NCBI GenBank assembly: GCA_964344985.1
Contig: CAYFPI010000017.1
Coordinates: forward strand, 1-31,214
Length of the DNA: 31,214 nt
Origin: Thioglobus_A sp964344985
GTDB lineage: Bacteria; Pseudomonadota; Gammaproteobacteria; PS1; Pseudothioglobaceae
Reading direction: 5' to 3'
Every line of letters starts with the position of its first letter. The stretch's first letter is position 1. The position numbers and the translations under genes were made by a program. Below are positions 1 to 8,981 of the stretch, one piece after another. Below the pieces are notes generated by a model. The model was not told the DNA's origin, made no database searches, and was given only the letters and a program-made list of their open reading frames with translations.

Positions 1-138
1 CACGTGTTGGATGGATGTTCATCTTTTCTCCTGGTTGGTAAAATGGTAAAGCTTAGCGCTTATTTGAAAGACTATCTATGGTTGTTTTTCAACCTTTCAA
101 GTGCAATAATTAAAAAATTAAATAATTTTTTTAATTAA
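1..138 (+). CDS. Possible 3' end of an unrecognised gene, cut by the window edge
   Basis: The first frame is open from base 1 to a TAA at 136-138, giving about 45 residues of a C-terminus that looks hydrophobic then lysine-rich (WLFFNLSS then IIKKLNNFFN). The other two plus frames close within the first 50 bases. No family is recognised. Its last 21 bases would overlap the convergent permease gene. The same stretch holds nested inverted repeats (64-100), so it may be untranslated. Confidence is low because the 5' part is missing. Confidence 0.25.
   Translation, partial: HVLDGCSSFLLVGKMVKLSAYLKDYLWLFFNLSSAIIKKLNNFFN
108..136. terminator. AT-only palindrome at convergent gene ends
   Basis: Arms at 108-120 and 123-136 are complementary apart from one extra T, and either strand ends in an A/T tract. 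It lies where the minus-strand permease gene ends and a possible plus-strand gene stops. It could act as a weak bidirectional terminator, but it has no G-C pairs, so this is tentative. Confidence 0.3.
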
Positions 139-873
139 AAATGCAATTGCAATTAATATAATAATACCTAAGATTTTTTCCATTAATTTAGGGCTAAATT
201 TAAACGACCCCAAATAAGAACCTAAAAACCCGCCCACAATAACTGCTGCAATTAATGGCGCGTAGTTCAGCAAGTCTATTGAGTTATATTGCAAACGTGA
301 TATTAAACCTGATAAAGACACGGTCCAAACAAAAATAACGCCGGCTGCTGCTGCTTCTTTAGGTGTTCCAATCTTAAGCATAATAATAAGTGGCACCAAA
401 TAAACGCCACCACCAATACCAACAATACCGGCTACCAATCCCAAGATTGAGCCAGAAGCCAGAGAGACAATAATCTTTTGTTTGTGAGTAAGTTTAATCC
501 TAAACCCTGTATCCTCCCAAAGGTAAATACGCGTAGCAACTACAATCAATGATGCTAGTAATATCCATAAAAAAACCTCTCTAGGCAAGTGTAGAGCTCC
601 GCCTAAATAAGCAAATGGAATGGCAGAGATTAAAAATGGCAAAATAATATGTGGCTTGCCGTGTTTGTTACGCAAGAAGTTATAACTACCTAGCGTGCTA
701 ACAAACAAGTTAAGCGTTAAGGATACCATTGGAATGACTAAAGTGCTCATGCCAGAAATTACCATAATGGCCGTATAAGAAGAACCACCACCCATACCTA
801 CAGATGAATAGACAAATGCAACTATAAAAAATAGTAAGGGTAATAAAAATTCAAGATAAGGGGTTGCTTCCAT
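118..873 (-). CDS. TauE/SafE (TSUP) family membrane permease
   Basis: A 251-residue integral membrane protein with about eight hydrophobic segments. It carries the two family repeats: VGMGGGSSYT near residue 26 and VGIGGGVYLVPL near residue 151, each a glycine-rich loop after a helix. The family (PF01925) exports or imports small sulfur or carbon anions such as sulfite, sulfoacetate or thiosulfate in the inner membrane; the substrate cannot be told from sequence alone. In a sulfur oxidiser export of sulfite would make sense, but that is inference. It is the last gene of a minus-strand run argJ-purU-permease and starts 52 bases after the purU stop. Its start ATG is followed at once by the first membrane helix, with no cleavable signal. 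Confidence 0.85.
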   Translation of the reverse strand: MEATPYLEFLLPLLFFIVAFVYSSVGMGGGSSYTAIMVISGMSTLVIPMVSLTLNLFVSTLGSYNFLRNKHGKPHIILPFLISAIPFAYLGGALHLPREVFLWILLASLIVVATRIYLWEDTGFRIKLTHKQKIIVSLASGSILGLVAGIVGIGGGVYLVPLIIMLKIGTPKEAAAAGVIFVWTVSLSGLISRLQYNSIDLLNYAPLIAAVIVGGFLGSYLGSFKFSPKLMEKILGIIILIAIAFLIKKII

Positions 874-925
874 GGAAAGCTATTTTACGCACCAGTCCAT
901 TATGTTAATTGATTTGAATCAACTT

Positions 926-1777
926 TTATGAAAACACTACGGTTTTGTTATTACAAGTTAGCACTCGATCTTCTAGATGGTATTGCAAGCCTTTGGCCAG
1001 AGTAATTTTTTCAATATCTTGACCCATTTTTTTCATGTCTTCAGCACTATCAGCGTGATCAACACGAACCACATCTTGTTCAATAATTGGCCCTTCATCT
1101 AAATTAGCTGTTACGTAATGACAAGTTGCACCAATAAGCTTCACGCCACGCTCAGCAGCACGTTCATACGGATTAGCGCCGATAAACGATGGTAAAAAAG
1201 AGTGGTGAATGTTAATAATTTTGCCACTGTATTTAATGCATAACGCTTCTGGAATTATTTGCATATAGCGTGCCAATACAATCACATCAGGATCGAAAGC
1301 ATCAATCGCTTCTGACATCTTGCCAATATCTTGCTCTTTAGTATCCTTATTAATAGCCACTTGCTTAAATGCCACATCATACCAACTAGCCAGTTTAGAT
1401 AGTTTATTATGGTTAGAAAGCACACCAACAATCTCACCTTCAAGCTCAGACTCGTGCCCACGATGCAGTAGATCTGCCACGCAATGAGAAGAGTTAGATC
1501 CCATGATTAGTACACGTTTTAATTTGCCTGCATCACTAAGTCGCCATGCCATGTTGTACTTATCAGCCAACACAGAAAACATTTGCCTAAACTCATCTAG
1601 TGAACAAGAAATTGAATTTGATTCGATTTCAATGCGCATAAAGAAATGTTTGTTTCTCTCGTCAAGATGATGATGCGCTTCTTTAATATTGCCATCATGT
1701 TCAAAAATAAACTGACTAACTACAGCTACTAGGCCGTGTGCATCAGGGCAAGAGATTAGTAATCGGTAAACACTCAT
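926..1777 (-). CDS. purU: Formyltetrahydrofolate deformylase
   Basis: 283 residues, the normal length for PurU. It hydrolyses 10-formyltetrahydrofolate to formate and tetrahydrofolate, balancing one-carbon pools and feeding formate to purine synthesis. The N-terminal ~85 residues form an ACT domain (starting YRLLISCPDAHGLVAVVSQF) and the rest is a formyltransferase fold. The catalytic region shows INIHHSFLPSF and, further on, GATCHYV and NLDEGPIIEQ, which supply the family Asn-His-Asp set. The start codon overlaps the argJ stop by four bases, so the two are probably translated from one message. Nothing is missing. Hydrolase rather than GART-type transferase is chosen because of the ACT domain and neighbouring sequence. 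Confidence 0.93.
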   Translation of the reverse strand: MSVYRLLISCPDAHGLVAVVSQFIFEHDGNIKEAHHHLDERNKHFFMRIEIESNSISCSLDEFRQMFSVLADKYNMAWRLSDAGKLKRVLIMGSNSSHCVADLLHRGHESELEGEIVGVLSNHNKLSKLASWYDVAFKQVAINKDTKEQDIGKMSEAIDAFDPDVIVLARYMQIIPEALCIKYSGKIINIHHSFLPSFIGANPYERAAERGVKLIGATCHYVTANLDEGPIIEQDVVRVDHADSAEDMKKMGQDIEKITLAKGLQYHLEDRVLTCNNKTVVFS

Positions 1778-2958
1778 GTACGATACTCTGCATTGATCTT
1801 TACATAATCATATGAAAAATCCGTCGTCCATACGCTTTCTTGCAAGTTACTATTGCCAATATCAATAGTAATAACAATATCATCTTTTGCCATCTCAACA
1901 CTGCCAGCCTGCTCAGTATAGCTCGCATCTGGCTCGCCCGCTTTAACAATACTCACTGCATTAAGATGAATATTAATATCTTCAATATTAAGGTTGGTAA
2001 TATTTGCCCGACCAACGGCTGCCAAAATCCTGCCCCAATTTGCATCAGAAGCAAACAGTGCTGTTTTAACCAGTGGTGAGTGCGCAACCGTGTAAGCCAC
2101 TTCTAAGCAGTCTTCATTACTTGCACCGCCTTTAACACACACCTCAACAAACTTAGTAGCACCCTCTCCATCTTTAACAATTTGATGCGCTAAAGATTGC
2201 ATAACTTCATTAAGTGCTTGTTGGAATTCACTCTCGCACTCGTCAATACTCACACCACTAGCACCTGTAGCACTCAGTGTGCATGCATCATTAGTAGAGG
2301 TATCTCCATCCACTGTAATACGATTAAACGACTGATTGGTCGCTAAAGTTAAACAAGCTTGCAACTCATCTTGAGTGGCTTTTGCATCAGTAAAAATAAA
2401 ACTTAGCATGGTGGCCATGTCAGGGCGAATCATGCCTGAACCTTTAGCAATACCAGTGATTGACACTACTTGCCCGTTCACTTCAAATTGAGCTGATGCA
2501 GTTTTTTTAACTAGATCAGTTGTTAGTATGCCTGTAGCCACATCATTCAAACCATTGGTTGAAAGTTGTGCTGCCACATTTGGAATGCCGGATTCAAATT
2601 TTGACAAATCGAGTTGTTGGCCAATCACACCCGTTGAAAACGGTAGTACTTGATCACCTTTAATGGTTAGTTCACTAGCTAATAACTCACAAGTTTTAAC
2701 GCAATTTTCCATGCCTTGTGTGCCAGTACCTGCGTTGGCATTACCACTATTAATAAGTAGTGCTAATGGTGAATTTTGCAAATGGTTTTTAGCAACCACA
2801 ACAGGTGCTGCACAAAATACATTTTGAGTAAATACGCCAGCTGTCGTTGTACCTTCGGTAAGCGAGATAACAGACAAATCTAGGGCGTCATTGTTTTTAA
2901 TACTTGCATTAATTGCTGCACAAGTAATACCATCAATATTTAATAATATATTGCTCAT
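1774..2958 (-). CDS. argJ: Bifunctional glutamate N-acetyltransferase / amino-acid acetyltransferase
   Basis: 394 residues, full length. ArgJ moves the acetyl group from N-acetylornithine to glutamate, closing the cyclic arginine pathway; the bifunctional form also uses acetyl-CoA. The protein self-cleaves before a threonine that becomes the nucleophile: here KGSGMIRPDMATML, with the cut expected between Ala and Thr near residue 182. Other family blocks are LINSGNANAGTG near residue 88, GDTSTNDACTL near 218 and the C-terminal NSNLQESVWTTDFSYDYVKINAEYRT-type end, of which the final SYDYV..N.EYRT is typical. It lies 8 bases after a decayed toxin gene and overlaps purU by 4 bases. Whether it is mono- or bifunctional cannot be decided by eye. 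Confidence 0.94.
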   Translation of the reverse strand: MSNILLNIDGITCAAINASIKNNDALDLSVISLTEGTTTAGVFTQNVFCAAPVVVAKNHLQNSPLALLINSGNANAGTGTQGMENCVKTCELLASELTIKGDQVLPFSTGVIGQQLDLSKFESGIPNVAAQLSTNGLNDVATGILTTDLVKKTASAQFEVNGQVVSITGIAKGSGMIRPDMATMLSFIFTDAKATQDELQACLTLATNQSFNRITVDGDTSTNDACTLSATGASGVSIDECESEFQQALNEVMQSLAHQIVKDGEGATKFVEVCVKGGASNEDCLEVAYTVAHSPLVKTALFASDANWGRILAAVGRANITNLNIEDINIHLNAVSIVKAGEPDASYTEQAGSVEMAKDDIVITIDIGNSNLQESVWTTDFSYDYVKINAEYRT

Positions 2959-2966
2959 TATTTTCT

Positions 2967-3155
2967 TTAATTAAGTTTATTCTTTGCAAGTATTGGATCG
3001 CTTCTACAATCTACTGCACATACTTCAACAGTATTTTTCTTTATTTTATAATAAACAGCAAATAAAGAATCACCTAAGCCATTAGACTGTTTTTCATAAA
3101 AACCAAACCCTTCGACTAAATCATTACTGGCTGAAGGTAGTATTTTTATCTTCAT
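2967..3155 (-). pseudogene. Remnant of a RelE/ParE-type toxin with an internal deletion
   Basis: The 62-codon frame begins MKIKILPSASNDLVEGFGFYEKQ, ..NGLGDS, which matches the start of RelE/ParE toxins of the PF05016 type, and ends FAVYYKIKKNTVEVCAV.DCRSDP, which matches their end. Family members are about 95-100 residues, and the middle stretch between GLGD and FAVYY is missing (about 35-40 residues, judged from memory of the family). The deletion kept the reading frame. With its antitoxin also broken, it is most likely a dead toxin. Its start ATG overlaps the antitoxin stop as ATGA, the usual coupled layout. Confidence 0.7.
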
Positions 3156-3353
3156 CTAGTCCTATCAATAATTTGCTATTTTGCTTTAGACCAATCGATC
3201 GAGGTTTCTTTATTTTTTTCTCTAGCTTTTAAAACATCCAAGTGCCAGTCTGGAGAGCTGACCTAATCGTTATGGCACAAATCATCCCAAAATCAATTCC
3301 ATGGTTGATAATTTTTGTTCGATACTCATATTTTTAATAGACAAGCTAGTCAT
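3152..3353 (-). pseudogene. Broken antitoxin of a ParE/RelE-type addiction module
   Basis: A start at 3353 with a good GGAG ribosome site reads MTSLSIKNMSIEQKLSTMEL then shifts frame near 3285-3290. The continuation in the next frame reads WDDLCHND, stop, VSSPDWHLDVLKAREKNKE, then TSIDWSKAK, stop, and QIIDRTR before the final TGA. Read through, this matches the 'addiction module component' antitoxin family (PF09720), whose core is W-D-L and a late SPDWH..VL..R. One frameshift and two in-frame stops make it a pseudogene. It sits directly before the toxin remnant. Confidence 0.7.
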
Positions 3354-3428
3354 TGCCATTCTCCATATATGCTAAATCACATTATAAATGCATAGTCTAG
3401 CCATATAGTAAATTATTACACTAACCTT

Positions 3429-5036
3429 TTAAAATCCTTTTGAAGATTTTTTATCCAGGTGCTGAAAAACACCCATTAGTATTGCACCAAATACCACCAT
3501 GATTAACGCTGGAACAGCAGCGCGTTCGAACAATCCTTCAGCGCTAAGTTCATATACTTGAATGGCTAGCGTATCCCAACCAAATGGTCTTAAGAGATAA
3601 GTAGCAGGTAATTCTTTCATAACATCTACTGCCACTAACAAACCACCTGCTAAGATGCCAGGTCTCATCATAGGCAAGTACACTTGCCAAATTAAACGAA
3701 AACGAGAAGCACCCAATAAGTGTGCACTTTGCGTATAAACAGGCTTTATCTGCTCGGCAGATGCATCAATTGAACTATAGCCAATAGCCATAAAGCGTGA
3801 TACATAAGCAAAAATAAGTAGCGCGATAGATCCAAAAATAATATGATTGATACTCTCGCCACCAAAGTGAATATTAATAATTGATATTTGATTAATACCA
3901 TACAACAAACCAACTGCCATTACTGAACCTGGCAATGCATAGCCTAGTGTTGCCATACGAATTACACTTTTTAGCCACACACTATTACTTTTACAACGTC
4001 CAGGAAGTGCAAGCACTGTAGCAATACTAACTGTAATAATGGCCGCCACAACTGTTAACACAATAGTAGAGTTTATTAGATCAAAATACTTAGCACTCCA
4101 TTCCTTGGAAACCGACTCCCAGCCCCAAATCACTAGTTGTAGCATAGGCATAGCAAAGGCTAACATGAATATGCCAAATACAAATAAAGCAATAACCCAA
4201 GCCGTCCATCCTTTTGCTTGATAAGGCCTGGTATCAGAAACATCAGCCGAATAATACTTAGCCTGGCCACGTGCTTTTTTCTCAAAATAAATTAAGAAAA
4301 ATGCCACCAATACTAATAATGAAGCCAATTGTGCCGCTACCTCAATAGAGCGAAAATCCCCCCAGGCTGAATAAATGGCTGTGGTAAATGTATCGTAGTT
4401 AAATAACCCAACTACACCAAAATCTGCCAGGGTTTCCATGAGTGTTACCAACACGCCAGCTGCCACTGCTGGACGAGCCAATGGCAATGAGATTTTAAAA
4501 AAAACTCGCAGTGGGCTAGCGCCTAAAAATTTACCCGCCTCAATCATGTTGATTTTTTGTCGTTTAAATGAGGCGCGTGTCATCATATAAACATAAGGAT
4601 AAAACACCAAAACAAACACCAAAATAATTGCCCATGATCCGCTACGAATATCAAAACCTGGCAGATCCAATACTTCTCGCATCCATACTTGCGCATAACC
4701 TGAATAATCAAACACACCCAAATACACAAAAGCTAGCACATAAGCTGGAATAGCAAAAGGCAAAAACAATGCCCACTCTAGCCACTTTCTGCCCGGAAAC
4801 TCCACCATTACCACTAGATAAGCTAAAGACGTGCCTAGAAGCATTACACCTATACTCACACCTAATAAAAGAATAGCGGTTGAACTAACTAAGCCAGAAA
4901 GTAGATTTTGTGAAAAATGTGCCCAAAGATCGTGCTCTGGCAACAACCATGACAAGCCAACCACTAAAATAGGCGTGGCTACAACTAGCGCTAATAAGCT
5001 AATCCAAATTTGTGATTTAAAACAACTTTTTTCCAC
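3429..5036 (-). CDS. fbpB: Ferric iron ABC transporter, permease
   Basis: 535 residues with about 12 membrane segments, the fused double-permease form typical of FbpB/SfuB. Each half carries an EAA loop that docks on the ATPase: EAGKFLGASPLRVFFKISLP near residue 167 and QSAHLLGASRFRLIWQVYLP near residue 448. It would carry Fe3+ handed over by the periplasmic FbpA across the inner membrane. It follows the broken fbpA after an 85-base gap holding a hairpin, while the ATPase gene fbpC lies upstream. The frame is intact with no sign of decay, although its partner FbpA appears lost. Transport of another small anion or thiamine by a relative cannot be excluded, but the Fur box upstream favours iron. 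Confidence 0.88.
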   Translation of the reverse strand: MEKSCFKSQIWISLLALVVATPILVVGLSWLLPEHDLWAHFSQNLLSGLVSSTAILLLGVSIGVMLLGTSLAYLVVMVEFPGRKWLEWALFLPFAIPAYVLAFVYLGVFDYSGYAQVWMREVLDLPGFDIRSGSWAIILVFVLVFYPYVYMMTRASFKRQKINMIEAGKFLGASPLRVFFKISLPLARPAVAAGVLVTLMETLADFGVVGLFNYDTFTTAIYSAWGDFRSIEVAAQLASLLVLVAFFLIYFEKKARGQAKYYSADVSDTRPYQAKGWTAWVIALFVFGIFMLAFAMPMLQLVIWGWESVSKEWSAKYFDLINSTIVLTVVAAIITVSIATVLALPGRCKSNSVWLKSVIRMATLGYALPGSVMAVGLLYGINQISIINIHFGGESINHIIFGSIALLIFAYVSRFMAIGYSSIDASAEQIKPVYTQSAHLLGASRFRLIWQVYLPMMRPGILAGGLLVAVDVMKELPATYLLRPFGWDTLAIQVYELSAEGLFERAAVPALIMVVFGAILMGVFQHLDKKSSKGF

Positions 5037-5075
5037 GGTATTTATTAGTTTTTTCTCTTATTTTAAAAACAACAA

Positions 5076-5102
5076 AACCCAAGACTTTATAAGCCTTGGG
5101 TT
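5076..5102 (-). terminator. Hairpin between fbpA and fbpB
   Basis: Eight perfect pairs (5076-5083 with 5095-5102) enclose an 11-base loop. On the minus strand the stem is followed by TTGTTGTTTTT. Placed after the fbpA stop and before fbpB, it looks like a partial terminator that would give more binding protein than permease, a layout common in binding-protein operons. Confidence 0.6.
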
Positions 5103-5121
5103 GGTATCAGTAGTGTTTAAA

Positions 5122-6061
5122 CTACTTGTAACCTTTTATTTGCATTAATCTTACTGCATCTGCCTGCAAAACTCCAGCTTGAGCCAAATTCATTGTATCT
5201 TGTTTAAACGCACCCCAACTTGAAACAACTTCATCTGAAGCGACATTTTGATTGGCTGGATACTCTTTATTTAAAGACCCATAAATTGCTTGCGCTTTTG
5301 CTGAAGATAGCCATTCTAACAACTTAACTGCACCCTCAGGGTTTGATGCATTTTTAGTAACACCTGCGCCTGATACATTAACATGCACACCTGTTGTGTC
5401 TTGGTTAGCCCAAAATAGTTTTAAAGGTGAGCTTGGTTTTTTGTCCATCAAACGTCCATAGTAGTAAGTATTGACCAAACCAACATGCTTTGTTTTCACC
5501 ATGGTGATTAATTAATGAAGCCACTAAAGATTTAGTATAGATTTTTTTACTGGTTCTAAGACACAAACGACCCGACCACTTGTTGCTTGCTAAATCAGCA
5601 TAAGTCGATAACTCCTCTGGTTTTACACGATCAGTATTGTAAACAATTGTGCGAGCACGCACTGATAATCCGGTCCACAGCCCATTTGGATCTCTTAAAT
5701 GTGAAGGAATGTTGTTTTTCAATGTTTCGGTTTGTGCTGGTTGAAACAAATCCCGCTCTCCCGCGTACCATAAATTACCCGCATCCACTGTCATAAACAT
5801 GTCTGCTTTAGTGCCTTTTCCTTCTAGCTTTAAACGCTCAATAAGCGCACCACCTTTTCCTGTTAAGTAGTTAACTTCAATACCCGTTTCCTTGGTAAAC
5901 GCTTCAAACAACGGCTTAATTAAATGCTCTTTTCTAGAACTATAAACTGTAACAGGTTGTTCGTTCCAATTTTTAGCACCTTCAGCATTAACACTAGATG
6001 TGCCCATAATTGAAACTGCTGATACTGCAATAATTGATGAAAGTAGAGATTTTGTTTTCAT
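5122..6061 (-). pseudogene. fbpA: Ferric iron ABC transporter, periplasmic binding protein, broken by deletion and frameshift
   Basis: The first frame starts at 6061 with a signal peptide (MKTKSLLSS..., cleavage likely after SSVNA) and reads as FbpA through YSSRKEHL, DMFMTVDAG and GRLCLRTSKKIY to LINHHGE near residue 189. It then runs out of frame to a stop at 5405. The other frame resumes near 5484 with VGLVNTYYYGRLM, holding the expected tyrosine iron ligands, and continues to the natural C-terminus KGYK at 5122. Family members have roughly 30-35 more residues between these blocks, so the lesion is a deletion of about 100 bases that also shifts frame. The junction is near 5485-5494. FbpA captures Fe3+ in the periplasm. 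A sequencing or assembly fault is the alternative. Confidence 0.8.
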
Positions 6062-6092
6062 TTTTTTTCCTTGATATATTAGTTTTAGTTTT

Positions 6093-6111
6093 ATTGATAA
6101 TGATTATCAAT
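6093..6111 (-). promoter_or_regulatory. Fur box upstream of fbpA
   Basis: A perfect 19-base palindrome centred on 6102, containing GATAATGATTATC, very close to the classical Fur consensus. It lies 32 bases before the fbpA start and just downstream of the -10 element, where bound Fur would block transcription in iron-rich cells. Confidence 0.88.
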
Positions 6112-6116
6112 TGCGA

Positions 6117-6144
6117 ATGATACTTATTATTAATTAATAGTCAA
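6117..6144 (-). promoter_or_regulatory. Sigma-70 promoter of fbpA
   Basis: On the minus strand, TTGACT (6139-6144) and TATCAT (6117-6122) are 16 bases apart. The -35 lies inside the last codons of fbpC. The adjoining Fur palindrome overlaps the expected transcription start. The bases of the -10 also form half of a second, weaker Fur-like repeat. Confidence 0.6.
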
Positions 6145-6780
6145 GGATTTGTTTTGAATAATACCAACCTTATCAGCAAGGGTATTAGCTTCATTCTGAT
6201 CATGAGTAACCAAAATAGAAGTAATATTAGCTTTTTTCAAAATATCGCGAACTTGTAATACCAACTGATCACGATGATTTTTATCCAAACTGGAGAATGG
6301 TTCGTCAAGCAACAATAACTTTGGCGAAGGTGCTAATGCGCGCGCCAAAGCAATACGTTGCTGTTCTCCGCCAGATAGCTGATGTGGATATTTCTTTTCA
6401 ATACCCTCAAGCCCAACCATCTCTAACAATTCTTTAACGCGCTGTGTTTGGTTGTTTTTAGAAAGATGATTAATACCAAAAGCAATGTTTTTTTTCACAT
6501 TCATATGCGGGAAAAGCGCATAGTCTTGAAATACCATGCCCACCCCTCTGTCTTCTGCAGAAGTATTGTGCTGACCCATGTTAGAAATTAATTGGGATTT
6601 AAGCACTACCTCACCATCACTAGCTACATCCAATCCGGCAATAAACCTCAAAACAGAACTTTTACCGCTACCGCTATCACCAAGCATGGCCAAGATGTCA
6701 CCCCTTTCAAGGTTTAAATTAAAGTTATCAATTATCTGTCTCCCTTTATAGGCGATAGATAAATTACTCACTTTAAGCAT
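6130..6780 (-). CDS. fbpC: Ferric iron ABC transporter, ATP-binding protein
   Basis: 216 residues with all parts of an ABC ATPase: Walker A GDSGSGKSS near residue 34, Q-loop in VFQDYALFPHM, signature LSGGEQQRIALARAL near 136, Walker B LLLLDEPFSSLD near 155 and the switch histidine in VTHDQNEA. The YALFPH sequence is usual for the iron/putrescine importer group. FbpC proteins are normally about 340-350 residues because of a C-terminal regulatory domain; this one stops right after the nucleotide-binding domain. It begins 7 bases after the feoB stop, so it is probably cotranscribed with feoAB, and its end overlaps the fbpA promoter. Short stand-alone relatives exist, so it may be functional. Confidence 0.85.
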   Translation of the reverse strand: MLKVSNLSIAYKGRQIIDNFNLNLERGDILAMLGDSGSGKSSVLRFIAGLDVASDGEVVLKSQLISNMGQHNTSAEDRGVGMVFQDYALFPHMNVKKNIAFGINHLSKNNQTQRVKELLEMVGLEGIEKKYPHQLSGGEQQRIALARALAPSPKLLLLDEPFSSLDKNHRDQLVLQVRDILKKANITSILVTHDQNEANTLADKVGIIQNKSLTIN

Positions 6781-6787
6781 TTTTATT

Positions 6788-8980
6788 TTATTTGCAATGC
6801 CTACACTGAGTATCTGTCACAACAGGAATTACTAGATATTGAGACTTTCTACCACTACGCATAAGCATGGCAACTGAAACCACTAAAATCGCTATTGAAA
6901 CACCTATCCATAAAACAGAGGTTGCAGGGTGTTGTGAAAACGTGCCTATTTGATAAAACACTGTCGCTGAAAAGTAAGCCAGTCCTGTTGCCCATAACGC
7001 TCCAACCAAAGCCCAGCTCTTACCAACTTCGCGAACCATTGCACCAAATGCTGCCACACAAGGAAAATACAACAAGATAAATAACAAGTATGAAAACGCG
7101 CCAACCTTACCATCAAAACGTGACACCATAGCACCAAAAGTATCAGTTGATACTTCTTGTGATTCTGCAGCCAATTCTTGCGAATGCGTATCCTCTAAAA
7201 CACTAAGACCTAATGGATCTGACAGGTTTTGCATGGCGTCAGCCAAATTAGCAGGAACTGTTTCAATTGCCTCAACAAGTCCAGCGCTAAGGCTGTATTC
7301 AGATTGCTCCTCCACAACTTCAGATTCTTGCTTATCAATGCTAGAATATAGAGAGTCAAGCGTACCCACAACAACCTCTTTTGCCAAAATACCAGTAACA
7401 ATACCCACCGTAGCTGGCCAGTTATCTTCTTCAATGCCCATTGGCTCAAATACTGGTGTGACAGTTTGAGCGACTTTACTCAGTACAGAATTTTTTGAGT
7501 CTTGATTACCAAAAGACCCATCAACACCGATACTATTAACAACATTAATCACCATAACTACTAGCACAATAATCTTACCTGCACCTAATACAAAACCTTT
7601 TAGCTTATTCCAAGTGTTAATAGCCAAATTTCTCAATGATGGCAACTGGTAATTTGGCATCTCCATTAAGAAATCTCCAGTATCAGCCCCGCCTTTAAAT
7701 GCACGCTTCAAAATTAATCCGGTAAATATCGCAAACAATATTCCTATCAAATATAGTGCAAATACGATATTTTGCCCGCCAACTGGAAAAAACGCTGCAG
7801 CAAATAGTGCATATACCGCAAGTCTTGCACCACACGACATAAATGGCGACATTAGCACCGTAGTAATGCGCTCACGATGAGTATCAAGAGTTCTTGCTGC
7901 CATAATGCCAGGAACGTTACAACCAAAGCCAACAATAAGTGGAATAAACGCCTTACCAGAAAGGCCAATCTTACGCATAAACTGATCCATCACAAAAGCA
8001 GCTCTTGCCATATAACCAACTTCTTCGAGCAAAGTTAAGAATAAATAAAGTGCAGCAATAATTGGAACAAAAGTAGCCACAACCTGAATACCACCACCAA
8101 TACCATCCGCAACAACAACGGTAATAAGCTCAGGAGCACCTATTGAATTCAATACCTGTGCCATGCCATCTATAAATATTACTCCAGCAGCTATATCAAA
8201 GAAATCAATCAATGCACCACCAAAATTAATACTCACTAAAAATAATAGATACATCACTATTAAGAAAAATGGCACACCTGTTATCGATCCGAGTACCAAC
8301 TTGTCAACTCTGTCAGAAAAGGTTTTTTTAATATTATCTGAATGAGTAATTACCTGAGTAGCGATCTTGTTGGCATGGTTAAATCTCGCTTCAGCCTCCA
8401 ACAACTCAAGTTGATTTTCATCGCCAGCCTCTTTTGCAAAATCGATATCGCTACTAGAATAATCAATACCAAAATTCTCTACAGACTCATAGTTGTCAAT
8501 TGCTGATGAAAATACAGAAAGATCAACATCTTCTTTAAGCGATATTGGCAAAACATCACAACCTAAAGATTGCTTTAATTTGTCAATATCAATATTCATT
8601 TTGCGCTTTTTAACCACGTCCATCATATTAAGAAGCACAACAACATTAACACCCAATTCTCTTAATTGTGTTGTTAAGTAAAGCCCGCGTTCTAAAGTTG
8701 AAGCGTCAACAATATTAAAGTACAAATAATCAGAATTACTTAGTGCAAAATCTCTAGCGATTTGTTCATCAATTGATGAATTTTTATCATCAATTGAATA
8801 AACACCAGGTAAATCAACCACTAAGTATGATTTGTTATTAATATTAAACTCGCCTTCTTTGCGATCAACTGTTACACCTGGCCAATTTCCCGTACGTTGT
8901 TTTGCGCCAGTTAGAATATTAAATAAAGTGGTTTTTCCAGAATTAGGATTACCAATAAGTGCTATTTTGTCAAAACCCAT
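6788..8980 (-). CDS. feoB: Ferrous iron transporter FeoB
   Basis: 730 residues from the ATG at 8980, chosen because it follows the feoA stop by one base and has GAGG about 10 bases before it; an in-frame TTG at 8998 is less likely. The N-terminal G-protein domain shows G1 GNPNSGKT near residue 10, G3 DLPGVYS near 57 and G4 NMMD near 120. The membrane part has two Gate motifs (around FIPLIVGFGCNVPGI and LLYFPCVAAFGAMVRE). The C-terminus ends CRHCK, a possible metal-binding pair. FeoB moves Fe2+ into the cytoplasm. It forms an operon with feoA before it and fbpC after it, under a Fur-type promoter. The frame is intact. Confidence 0.96.
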   Translation of the reverse strand: MGFDKIALIGNPNSGKTTLFNILTGAKQRTGNWPGVTVDRKEGEFNINNKSYLVVDLPGVYSIDDKNSSIDEQIARDFALSNSDYLYFNIVDASTLERGLYLTTQLRELGVNVVVLLNMMDVVKKRKMNIDIDKLKQSLGCDVLPISLKEDVDLSVFSSAIDNYESVENFGIDYSSSDIDFAKEAGDENQLELLEAEARFNHANKIATQVITHSDNIKKTFSDRVDKLVLGSITGVPFFLIVMYLLFLVSINFGGALIDFFDIAAGVIFIDGMAQVLNSIGAPELITVVVADGIGGGIQVVATFVPIIAALYLFLTLLEEVGYMARAAFVMDQFMRKIGLSGKAFIPLIVGFGCNVPGIMAARTLDTHRERITTVLMSPFMSCGARLAVYALFAAAFFPVGGQNIVFALYLIGILFAIFTGLILKRAFKGGADTGDFLMEMPNYQLPSLRNLAINTWNKLKGFVLGAGKIIVLVVMVINVVNSIGVDGSFGNQDSKNSVLSKVAQTVTPVFEPMGIEEDNWPATVGIVTGILAKEVVVGTLDSLYSSIDKQESEVVEEQSEYSLSAGLVEAIETVPANLADAMQNLSDPLGLSVLEDTHSQELAAESQEVSTDTFGAMVSRFDGKVGAFSYLLFILLYFPCVAAFGAMVREVGKSWALVGALWATGLAYFSATVFYQIGTFSQHPATSVLWIGVSIAILVVSVAMLMRSGRKSQYLVIPVVTDTQCRHCK

Positions 8981-8981
8981 A

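Noticed and set aside
64..100. Nested inverted repeats TTGAAAG / CTTTCAA and GGTTG / CAACC
   Set aside because: The two stems share a base, a nine-base bulge separates them, and there is no U-tract; too weak to call.
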